From contig NC_088173.1 of assembly GCF_028769735.1 (NCBI RefSeq), positions 13,103,038 through 13,167,037 on the forward strand: DNA of 64,000 nt, written 5' to 3'. Within the stretch, counting starts at the first letter, position 1. Every line of letters starts with the position of its first letter. Under the pieces are notes generated by a model. That model saw nothing but the letters and a program-made list of their open reading frames with translations. It did not search any database and had not been told where the DNA came from. The translations under genes were made by a program, and so were the position numbers. Of this stretch, positions 13,815-24,367 are shown one piece after another. This DNA is from Zonotrichia leucophrys gambelii. Its lineage: Eukaryota > Chordata > Aves > Passeriformes > Passerellidae.

Positions 13815-15161
13815 TGTCATGGTTTGAGCCTGGCACAGAGCCAGTGCCCCCATGAAAATGCCTCACCCTGGTGTCTGCTGTGAGATGTGACCAGGAATAA
13901 GCAAAACAGGCTCCAACTTAAACATAAAGAACACTTTATTACCTAAAACTACAGGAAAAATAGGGAAAGACTATAAGGAAAAGAAAAAAATTGAAAACCT
14001 TACAAAAACCACTTTTCCTCCTCCCCACTCCCTGACTTTCCCAATCCAATACATTCTCTCAAAAACACCAACTGCCCAGCCCGGCACGACACTTTAGTAT
14101 ACTCAAACTGCAGTTCATGAAGAGGAAAGGAGTCCTTCTTGTTCCATAGGCTTCTGGAAACACACTGAAACCTCGGATGCTTCCTTGTCACTTCGGCACC
14201 GCCCGGGGGAAAAAAAAAAGTCCTTTTGCCGCTTGTGACATGTTCCTTCCATGCCCAGTGCTCTCACCACCGAGACATGGCCAGAGCTGCTTTTAGGGTG
14301 GTCTTTCAAGGATGCCTTGTCTCACTCCAAAAAGGCACAGTCTCTGCTTTTGGGACAACTGTCCCCCCATATTTTTCCAACCCCCTGGGGCCGGGGGGTC
14401 CTCACGAATGAACCCTCCTGGTTTTGAGGCACTGCCTCCCCCTAAATGCAGTCTGTGTCACAGGAACAACTGAGTCCATGGCTACAAGAAAAAGTCCAGC
14501 CAAAAGGCCACTCCAAATCATCTCTCCCCATCCAATCATCTCCACAATCTCCGGGCCAAAAGTCCTTATCTCATCTCATCTCTCATCTCCCTTCTTATTC
14601 AGCTTCGAGGAGGATTAGCATTTTTGCAAGGCCCCAGTCATGCAAGAAAGGGTTAAAAGTTTTCAGTCTCTGTCTGTCCTGGGACGAGATAATACTCCCA
14701 CACGTGCTGCTGCTGCGGCCGGCCGGGCTCTCTCTCCCCCCTTCTCCTCCTGGCTGGCTGCCATCACATTCGGTGCCGCCGGCTCTCTCTCTCCGGGGGG
14801 GGGGGGGGGGGGGGGGGGGCTGGCTGCCCGATGTCTCGATGTCTCTTGGGGCTCCCCCACCCTTCCATCCTTGAAAGCCCCCTCAACCCCCACCTCTGTC
14901 CAGGCCCCAGGCCTACCGCATGGCGGTCCCTCCCCCGCCCAGCAGCAGCGGGCCGGGCGGGGGAAGAGATCTGACCTCTTCGCCCGACGATGTCCAAAAG
15001 AGGAAGTGCCAGGGCAGTGCCTTGCTTTTAACCCCTGTGTATTCTCGGAGGTGTGTCCAAACCCCACTGGCTACACCAGGTGTCAGTATGAAACCCAAAA
15101 CCTTCATTGGTTTGACCACAGCTTCCCAGAATTCCCACTCCTTCCTGGTCAAACCATGACA
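13815..15161 (-). mobile_element. Solo LTR of an ERVL-type endogenous retrovirus
   Basis: The element is 1347 bp. It begins TGTCATGGTTTGA and ends TCAAACCATGACA, which are perfect 13-bp inverted repeats with the canonical TG...CA. AGTTT flanks it on both sides. No gag, pol or env reading frame is present, so this is a solo LTR left by recombination between two LTRs. The interior is much richer in GC and CpG than the flanks (about 14690-15020). It carries 25 consecutive G at 14795-14819 and a TCTCA-rich stretch near 14565-14592. Orientation is inferred as minus because TTTATT at 13935-13940 is AATAAA on the minus strand, about 120 bp from that end, and a TTAAAA box lies at about 15026-15032 near the other end. 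The open frames across the LTR (up to 200 codons) read through low-complexity GC sequence and are not genes. Confidence 0.9.
14795..14819 (+). repeat. Run of 25 consecutive G inside the LTR
   Basis: An uninterrupted G25 follows a CT-rich stretch. On the plus strand it could form G-quadruplexes. Homopolymers of this length are often mis-sized in assemblies. It creates poly-glycine or poly-proline in every frame, which explains the apparent long open frames here. Confidence 0.95.
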
Positions 15162-15166
15162 AGTTT
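15162..15166. repeat. Target-site duplication, right copy (AGTTT)
   Basis: Exact match to 13810-13814. It lies immediately after the terminal CA of the LTR. Confidence 0.9.
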
Positions 15167-18100
15167 GCTTGTTGCAGTTATTGACACTTTTGCTTCAAAA
15201 TGCTTTTGGATCGATTCACAAATATCCTTGTGTCTCTGCTGAGGAGAGCTAAGAAAAGTTTTGGTGTTTCCCTTGGGAAGTATCACGTTGCAAAGTACTG
15301 CTTACTAGCTTCTGCAAAACCAGGAGCCAGGGTTTGGTGTGCTGTGTGAAGCTCGAACAGCACAATTCTGCAGTGTTCTTGGGCAAGAAAGGAAGGAAAG
15401 CTGACAACTGCTATGCACCAGGACTACCATTCTGCATAACTATCTTTCTCCCTGTTTTGCTAGTCTAAGTTATTACTAATCAAAACTGTCATTATCTGGA
15501 GAGCCCAAGTGATCAATTTCTTTCCCTATCAAAATTCATTTTTAGAAATGTGACCCTGAAACATCTGAGGAAATCAGAAATTTTCCCCAGAACTGTTGCT
15601 TTGGCATGAAATTTTGCGGTATTACTTAAAGAATTTCAGAGAATGGAAATGCCCAGATGGGTGTTATGATCCCCTGGATGTAGTATTCCTCAGCATCAAG
15701 AAGAGTGGTGGTGTCAGGATTCTCCACTGCAGTCTCTCAGCATTGACTGCTGAATGTCTGTACCTGTAGGCGAAAGGTGGTGGCTGCTGCAGAACTGCAT
15801 AGCATAACTGTAAATGAACTCTTTTTACAGCAAAAAAATTAAGTTTATACATAACCTTAATTATGGACTGATAATCACTACAAAGCAAGGGCTTTTTGCT
15901 ATTACAACATATACAGCCAGAATTACATACAGTGAAGTCTCACTGAATTTGTTACACTGTTTCATTTAGGGATTTTGTTTGGAAAAGCTAACTTGTTAAG
16001 TAGGAGTGCATGGGCACATGGATTTGTTCCATTCTCATGGTTCTGAGACTAAAATTTGAGGCAATGCTTCTTGGAAATGAGCTGCCTCATCCCTGTAAAT
16101 TCCACTCCCTGAAAAGTCAGTAAGAGGATCTCAGTGGTGGAACTTTCATTTCACTTAATGCTCAGTAAACTTCTCCAGGGACATACTAAATAACAAACAG
16201 CGTTTTTCTTGGAGCACTGAGTGTCCCATTAACAAATCAGTTATCAAAGAATATGTATCAGGTCTCTGGTTGAATTTTTCAGCAACAACAATAATTGTAA
16301 TATGGTATGATAATTTTCCACTTTTGAAGGGGTATTTCCTGAGACTCTGAGACAAAATTCCTTAATTTTTGAGGTACTGTATATTTTTAAATGACCCAGT
16401 CTAGTCTTTATTTTTCAGATATCTTGACATAGCTGTCTTTCTTACACCTTTTATGTGCAGTTTTTGTTCAAAATGGTGTCAATGTATCAAATAAATTAAA
16501 TTACATGTTGTGTAGAAACTGAAGACTTTCTGAGGGAGTTCAAAACTGAGTTGGAATTTTTGTGATATAGTTGTTCTTTTTAGCTCTTCAAATGCTGAGA
16601 ACCTCATACTGCCAAATCGCCTATTAAGTGCTTAAACAGGAGCTTTTATCAAGGTTTTTTCAGCATTACAGCTATCTAGCATTACACTATCTAGTACCTT
16701 ACCATTTACCTATTTTAAAAAGACATCTGCTGTGCTGTGTTGTTGAATGTTGCCAGGTTTGATTGCTAGCCAGAGCCTGTTTGTCCTTTAGTCACTGACA
16801 AATTCGTGACTGTGCTCCAGAGATGTGACAGATAATCAGCTGCCTTACAGTGTCGGTAAAAGGTAACCCTGACCTTTCCTACAAATAATTAGTGTCAATT
16901 ATAGTCCCCACCTACATCCTTTTCACTGCTGTGGTGGAAAAAAAATCAGGCTTTGTTCCTTTCTTTGTTCTAAGAACAAAAATAAATTTTAGTGATCCAG
17001 CGCCAGAATTTTCTGCATAATTTGAATATTGAAATATATCAGTCTGGGAAACTACTGTAGATTTTGTTTGGTTATGTATTCTACCTCTTGTATGGATGTT
17101 AGGATACTGATTTCTAAAAAGATAAGGTACTTGAAAGAAATTCCAGATGAGGAACAAATCAACTGAAGTGGTCTTGGGTAGATGTTGACTTTACCTGTTG
17201 ATTATTGGCAGAACACTTGAAAATTTTTATTACACCAAACCAAGTACTTGAAAATAGTACACTGAACTCATTTCATTTCATAGACATTAACTTGGTAGCT
17301 CTGAAGATCCCAAGAGTGCTGTTAACACCCTTCTGAAACTTTGCCTCAGACTGATCTTTCCATGACGTTCCTGGTTTCTGATAAGCAAGAATGCCTTTGT
17401 GATCCTGCTCCTGCTCAGTCACAAAGGGTCGGAGCCTGGCACTAGGGACTCGGAATTCCTTTGGTGCGTGTCCCTGGACATGTGTGATGATGAAACTGCA
17501 TGCAGCCATGCTATAGGGCTAATTGGCTTGAAATTGGATTTTGCTTTCCAAGTAACATTTATGTGGCTGAAAATTCTGAAGCTGTGCTATATATCAGATG
17601 TAGCCTGATGTAGTGTAGAAATATACAGTTCATAAGGCTTTTCTGCCTCTGATGCAAAAGCCATTTATTGAGCATAGACAGCACTTAAATTAGAGGTTCA
17701 TGCTATTGCATTTCTCTGAAGTGGTGATAAATGGAAGAATTGTATACAGGGGTTTCCTCTTCCAGGGGTTTTATGCCTTTTGTTAGTATTTGCTGCAAAA
17801 AAGTCCAATAAAGGCCTTGATCCAGCAGAATTACAGCACCTTCATTACCAAGCATTTTTCCACTACTACATATTATTTCTAGAACTGACATTGTCTTCCT
17901 TTGTTTTCCCTAAGCTCAAAAAGTATAAATTCTCTTATTTGCTTGTATTTTTTAATGAAAAGGGTAATTATATCAATGCCATCAACTGCATGGGCAAGAA
18001 GATATAAAAACATAAGCATTGCGAACCAATTGAGTAATCAGATTCAGGTTAGTGCAATGTATGTTCCTCCTTATCTACTTAATCCTGGCTTTCCTTGGAG

Positions 18101-18847
18101 TCACATAGGTCATTTATTCTGGCTAATGAAGGAAATAACATTGGACACCACCTTTGACAGTGAATGCTGAGTGCCCAAGGCACAACTGCATTAACTGGGA
18201 GTGTATTGCTCATCTTGGTTTTAGCCTGCTGAAGAGTTGGAAGATAGGCTGTCAAGTACCAGGGGTGTTTCACTGTGCTGTTTTTATTATTTCACTCTTA
18301 TTTTATCTGTAGGGTAGTTTCATTGGATCTTGACTCCCTTAAAAAGTGATACTTCTTTTTATAAAATGTGTCATTTTCACCAGTCCAAACCTCAGATTAT
18401 CATGGGTGGGCAGTATCTGCTTTTAATCTGTATGTGATGCTGTCCTTTAAAATCCTCACCCTGTTTTTTCCCTGCTTTCAAGTATATTAGTTGCTATGGA
18501 AACAACATCAGTGTTGTGAGCTTCTAAATCTTGAATACATTTGAGTCTCTTGTTTTCTTTCGTCTTGTTTACATACAGTGGTTCTTTCCCTCCCACTCTA
18601 AATCTGCAGCTTATTTCAGAAAGTGATGCTGACCAAAAGTTAAAGTCATGTGCTGCTTCCCCAAAGTTAAATGCTGGGAGTCTGTAGTATCCAACCATTC
18701 TTATATCAGAGATTCTGATACTACTGTTTATGTTTCTGCTGATCTGAGTCTGATTCTATTTGGAGAAATCAAAGATCTAAATTTTTGTGCCAGAGAGTAA
18801 TAAATATCTATAGTAATTGAGAAACAAAAACTTTTGGTTTTTCTTGT
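15167..18847. other. Non-coding unique sequence
   Basis: No gene, RNA or recognisable transposon. A small imperfect tandem duplication (GCATTACA...TATCTAG units) occurs at about 16663-16693. Open frames are under 90 codons and have no family motifs. Confidence 0.65.
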
Positions 18848-19100
18848 ATCACAGAATGGTTGAGGTTGGAAGGGAGAATCTGGAGATTCTCTGATCCAGC
18901 CACCCTGCTTTAGCAAGACCATCTAGAGTCAATTGTCCAGGATATAATACAGAAGGCTTTTGAATTTCTTCTATAACAGAAATGCAACACCCACTGGCCA
19001 ACCTGTGGCAGTTCCCACTCATCCTCACATTAAAAATGTGTTTTCTAATGTTCAGAGAGGTTTTCCATGTTTCAGTTTGTGCCTGTTGTCTCTGATCCTG
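18848..19100 (-). repeat. CR1 LINE 3' fragment, antisense
   Basis: It starts tcacagaatggttgaggttggaaggg, the reverse complement of the CR1 3' terminus. It continues through ccagccaccctgctttagc, ggccaacctgtggcagttcc, and ttctaatgttcagagaggttttccatgtttcagtttgtgcctgttgtct, the CR1 block order read antisense. Similarity fades after about 19100. The frames on either strand here have no independent support. Confidence 0.85.
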
Positions 19101-19103
19101 GAT

Positions 19104-19121
19104 ACTACTGCATGCAGTAGT
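19104..19121. repeat. Perfect 18-bp palindrome
   Basis: ACTACTGCA is joined directly to its reverse complement TGCAGTAGT with no spacer. TTAACTC-TG-GAGTTAA, a second inverted repeat, follows at 19124-19139. Both lie at the point where the CR1 similarity runs out. Confidence 0.9.
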
Positions 19122-19139
19122 CCTTAACTCTGGAGTTAA

Positions 19140-21206
19140 AGGCTCCTTGCACAGGGAAGCCCAGAACCGCTCTGAAGGACTGGCCTCACCAGCACTATGG
19201 AGAAGGATCACATTCCTATTTGGATATTTCACCTTTCCTCACTCTAGTGTGAAGTCTAGATTAAGTTTCAATGATAAACTCTTAATGTAAGTGAGGTACC
19301 TGATGGAAAACTGGCAGCAGACTTTTTAATATAGTCATGTTTTGTAATTTTATACCTATTGCTTGAACAGTGCTCAAGACCAAAACTTAAGACAGAGTTG
19401 AAAGTCAATTCAGGCTAAAAGGAAGTGAGTGTTAAATTAAGTTTAAGAAGTCAATCCATGGCCACACCAAATGAGAAGGCAATTGTAATCTAGAAGTACT
19501 GTAACAAAAAAAGCTGATTCACTTCCTAGAGTAAAGGATATATCTGGCAGGTGGTCTGCTAAAGTTCCTAATGTTTTATCCTCTAGAGAAAAAAAATAAG
19601 CTACCAAAAAAGTACAATTGTTAGCCTCTAAGTGGAGGTAGATGCTGCTGTTTGTTTAAGCAATTCTGGAATGCTTTGGCATTGTTTCACTTCCTAGCAC
19701 AAAAGAAGAAATGACCTCTTCACAAAAAGAATGCAGTGGATAAGCTGGTGGCAACCTTATCAACTCTGCTATTGTAGTTATGCCAGCCAGACATGTTAGC
19801 GTGACTTAGACATACCCTGCTATGGCATTTACACTTTGTCAGAAGTGTTTTGAGATTGATTTGTGACCTCATCTGGCATAGAGAGATGCTGCCAAGTTCT
19901 CAGAATTGATAAAATTTAAGTCCCCTTTCCAAGTTTATTTAAAATTTCCTGTCTTCAAAGAACTTGGAAAAATATGGTGGTTTGCTACCTTTATCATACT
20001 TTGCTCAGATGTTCCCATTCATTGCATCTTATTGCTTCTAGCAAATGATAATCTGAAATACCACAGCTACTGGCATTTCTTTCTGATACTTTTGAGCTTA
20101 GGTTTTAAATAGTAAATTTTCCAGGGGGAAATGTGAAGGTAAGAAAATGCTGAATTCAAGGTGTGTGGAGTCTAACTGTAATGAAGGGCAGATCTTAAAA
20201 TATTCTCTGGTTAGGTCTGAGGAGAGTCAGAGACAGATTGGACTAGCCCAACATGCTCTCTATCACATAATAAGCCAATCTAATCAGGCAAGAACAACTC
20301 TTTTGAGATGAGAGCCACAAGTATGGTCATGTCTAGGGAAGTGCTCTCTATTTTTAGTAAGCTAATTCTCAGCATTGTGCAACGTTGAAAGTAATGGGTG
20401 GGGGAGCTGGAAAGAGATCATTTGGGGTTGATTTTGTTACTTAATTTCTTCTTTGTTTTTCCTCTGCCAGATGGAATGAAATTAGATTGGTCAGAGGTAT
20501 ATTAAGAAGAATACTTACTTTTTGCTGGGTGGTAGCGCAAGGGGTAGAAAAATACAACAAAATGCAGGTGACTGAAAGAGATTGAGGCTATAGGGAAAAA
20601 AAGAATATAGATATGGACAAACAAATCTTTTTCAAAAAAAGCATAACAACCCCCATCCTAATTATTAGCAATGACTCAGCTATCTCTAGATAGCTCAAGT
20701 TGTACAGAAATAGAACAGTTTGAATTGATTCTTGTTGGTTTAGGTCTTTGTGCCAAATAGACCTGAGGTAGGATTCATGAGGAGGTCTAGGTCGGTTGTA
20801 AAAGCCTCTTGCAAAGCATTTTCAAGAATTGTGTGCAGCATGTGAAAATCAATGTTCCTGCCCCATTTTTTCACTGACAAACTCATCTTCCTGCCATTTT
20901 TTTTCCATTTCTCACAACTGATATTGTAGTTAGATTAGATGCTAAGAATTTTTTCTCAAAATGGAGGGGAGGAATGCATACTCCTGTTGGAGTATGAAAG
21001 AACAGCCCATGAAGTGATATGAAGCAATCTTTGGAAATGAAGGGACAGCAAATTGGGAATACCAGGGTCTGAAGCTTTCTGGCAGCTGCTCTCAAGGAGT
21101 TAAAAGCAGAAGCAGTGATTTAAGGAAGGGGAAGTGATGCCAGTGGAGAAGATGCAGTTCAGGAGGACAGTGGAAATAGCCCTGGGATGTGGTTTCAGGT
21201 TTGAGG
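19140..21206. other. Non-coding unique sequence
   Basis: AT-rich sequence with no open frame of note, RNA gene or recognisable mobile element. Confidence 0.65.
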
Positions 21207-21330
21207 GAAGGAGAAGGTGATGAAGGATAACAATAAGGGGTAGGTAAAGTTTCAGATTTATGTACCAAAAATGGAGGAAAGAGGAGGCTTGGAGACTGAT
21301 AGCTTATCTTCCTAAATATCTAAAAGTGAT
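21207..21330 (+). repeat. Probable old CR1 LINE fragment
   Basis: The blocks aaggtgatgaagga and ggaggaaagaggaggcttggagac, followed by tagcttatcttcctaaatatctaaaag, resemble the sense CR1 region around 'CTGGAGAAGAGGAGGCT...GGGAGACC...CTACCTAAAGG'. This lies a few hundred bases upstream of the 3' end of full CR1 copies. No 3' terminus is seen downstream, so the fragment is truncated at both ends or too diverged to follow. Confidence 0.45.
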
Positions 21331-22315
21331 GTTTGAGAAATACTCACAAATTTTCAGCATAGAGGAGTTGGCTGTTGGTGCTTAAGCAGGGGGATTAACC
21401 TTTGTCCTGGATATTTGTTCATTATGCTTCCTCTATAAATTCAATATGTGAGGAACCTCTTATTGAGAAGTTAATAAAATTTTCATTTAAGAATTCTGTT
21501 TGCCCTACTCTTGGAGAAAAAATGAGAAAACAGTTCCTTTTCATTATGTAGCTATCAATCTCAAGTTTATATTTCTCTACACAAGTGTAGAATGTGCAAT
21601 AAGACTTCAAAACGAATGCTGCCAAGCTTGGTTATCCAACAGAGTGGGAAGCATAAAATTTCTAGCATTGTCAGCAATTCAGGCCTCTGCACTGAGTCTG
21701 GAATTTGATGTTCACAGGAACTCAGGCTTGTAGGGTTCTCCAGTACATAACAGAGGCAAAACTTGCTTTTTTGGGTTCTGGAAACTAGGTGGCCTGGGGT
21801 GCTCCTCATGACTTCATCTCAACTCTTGCTTAGGGCTATGAATTAATGTAGTTATTAAATGGAGCTGTTAGCACATGACACAATCAGGACTGGAAATCTT
21901 TCAAGTACAAATTGACCAGATAAACTATTAATTGTCTTGACAATATCCTTGGCATTTTCTGAAAGCACAGTGCATTTCAGCAGCAGTTTCTGATTTTTGT
22001 TTTGCTTTAAGTCACAGTTGTCCTCCTGGTGCTCTTTCCAAAATTCTGAGGATGACTTTAAGACACTTCCTTTCTGTATGTTAGTTTTGCTTTGAAGGCT
22101 TGCTATTTTCTCTTAAAACTGCATGTTTAAGCATTCATTTTTGGGAGCACATTGAATATTAAGTCTTTTTGAGCTCAGGTTCACATTTCTTCTCTCAAAT
22201 ACCATCTTAAAGATCTGAAAATGGAATATTTATCCACACTATAGTTCTCCTGATTTAAAATCTGCTCAATACCATAAAAATTGAGGTGTTTTCTTGGTAT
22301 AAGTGAAAACAAAGT

Positions 22316-22361
22316 TATATATGTGTTATAGTGTGTGTGTATATATATATGTGTGTGTATA
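22316..22361. repeat. TG/TA compound microsatellite
   Basis: The tract alternates purine and pyrimidine: tatatatgtgttatag, then (GT)5, (AT)5 and (GT)5-type runs. It is a typical simple-sequence repeat, likely polymorphic and potentially Z-DNA-forming. Confidence 0.9.
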
Positions 22362-22370
22362 GCTTTTTAA

Positions 22371-22401
22371 TTTAATGCATTAACTTATGTAATGCATTAA
22401 A
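22371..22401. repeat. Paired TTAATGCATTAA palindromes
   Basis: TTTAATGCATTA at 22371-22382 and its reverse complement TAATGCATTAAA at 22390-22401 are separated by 7 bp. Each arm is itself a near-complete palindrome, so the unit is both a direct and an inverted repeat. It directly follows the TG/TA tract. Confidence 0.85.
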
Positions 22402-24356
22402 TAATCCAATTTCATAGCCACGCAAACAGAAAGAAAAAAGAGTCTACTTTAGATTACTTTTTATCTCACTTAAAATGCAGCAGGAATTAATCCAAAACTG
22501 TATGTCCAAACAGCTAGAAAGCACCTTAATTTAATTTTTGTAATATTTTGTATTTGAGGCAGTTATACTTTCACTGTTGCCTTTATACTAAATTACATCA
22601 GAAAGTAAAACACTAAATGTAGGATAGGAAATAGTGTGGAAATTGCTCCAGGAATTCACTAGTATTTTTAACCCTGGTATAAAACATGAGGGAACATAGT
22701 CTTATTAGGTTAAGACTCTTTCATCTCTAATTAATTGCAAAAGGGCTTCAGGGTTTCTTTTTAAAATTTTTAAATATTTGCTTTTAAGAAAATCAAAGTT
22801 AGTTCTCTCTTCTCTGCTTTTTCTGTGGCTGTACTCATGTGGTGAGGAATGTGTCTTAAAGGGCAACTGTGAATAAAAGAATATATTTCCTGTGATAAGA
22901 ATTTCCCAAATAGACTCAGGAAAATGTTTCTGCAATGCTCTTGTGATTGTTTTATTTAAATGCATGACACACCTTAAATACATAAATCAACTCATTGCTC
23001 TATTCAATCTAGATAGAATTCTGTCAGCATCTTTGCCAAGTATGTCACTGAATCCACAGTACAGAAAAATTCATCAGAGTTGTTTTTGGTGAGAACCTGA
23101 AAAGGCAAAGCCAATAATTGGAGTTGCACTCAGTGCTCAGTAGCTGGAGAAGCTGCAAACAAGTTTGACCCTCGATAAAATGAACTCTTTTTATTCTGAA
23201 TTCCAGTTTATTCGTTTACAAGTCGTATCTCAGGCAGTTAATTATAGTCATGTCTTGGGAATTGGATATCAGTGCTTTTGTTCATAGGCTTGTCTTCACC
23301 TGGTACCTTGGAAAAACAATGTTAACTACCCTGTACTTCAGCATACCCACCTACAGGTATTCATTGTTTTATCTACTGCTTTGCATTCAAGCAAGCTGAC
23401 TAAACAGTATTAAAAAAACAAAAATCAGTCTCTGTAATTTTGAGAACTTTGATAGATGATGATTGCTTTAGGATTATAACAGTCCAATTTGCCTTTATAA
23501 GTCTTTCTCATTTCAATATACCATCAAGTGATTACAGAAATTGAATGAGGGTCAGAAAGATGGGTAATTGTTAATGATATTCAGGATGGCTGAACACTAG
23601 GTGTTTTCCACAGGAATAATTTCAATGCCATGCAATAAATGAAATGCTGATTTTAATATAGTAATTGCTTCTTAACTTAGGATCTACGCTTTTGATATTT
23701 CCTGACAATGCCTTTTAATATGTTACTGTTCATGCTTTTAAAACAGTGTTAGAATGCAAATTAATTATTCATAAACCAATGAATTTTAATGAATTGTATG
23801 CAAATCACAGTTCTTGAGTTGATTTAGGAATTAAATGTTGCTTTGACTGAGGTATATGTTTTATATTGTATGGAGCTGGTTTGAGACAGCTGCCAACCAG
23901 TTTGTGAAGGAAAATAGCAGGACAGGCTAAACTACAGTGGTGAATGATCTGCTGATACAAGTATTTAGAGAGAAGGTTGAGAATAATGTTACTTCTGTCC
24001 CAAAACTGAAAACTTTTAGCGATGTTCTGGTGAATACTAGTTTTCTTTCAGCCCTGATTGCTCTGGTATGAACAACTGTTCTCCAGGTACCAGAGGTGAG
24101 ATCAGGAAGCTCATTTGAATTAACGTGGGAGTAGGATTTGAGCAAAGATACCAAATGATGTGTTCTATTTTCAGCTCTGTTCTAATACAGCAGGCAAGTG
24201 GTTATCTTTAAGCACTTAAATACTCATTGTAGGGTCAGTATGACTCTATGCCTTGCACTTGCATTTTTATGTAAGGGGAGCATGCTAGCAGCCCCAATTT
24301 CAGCTGCCTGGTTCTGGAGCTTTCCTAGAAGCACAGATAGCAGTGTAACTGAGCTT

Positions 24357-24367
24357 GGGGGGGGGGG
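24357..24367 (+). repeat. Run of 11 G
   Basis: G11 is preceded by GAGCTT and followed by ACGAC, isolated in AT-rich sequence. It is prone to length error. Confidence 0.9.

Noticed and set aside
14446..15242. Open frames of up to 200 codons on both strands
   Set aside because: They run through the solo LTR and its G25 tract. They encode poly-Gly or poly-Pro and CT-rich low complexity, overlap in all frames, and show no protein-family motif.
22705..22983. 92-codon minus-strand frame with a charged, helix-like C-terminus
   Set aside because: It contains no identifiable domain. The acceptor-like ttattcacag has no donor partner, so chance is likely.
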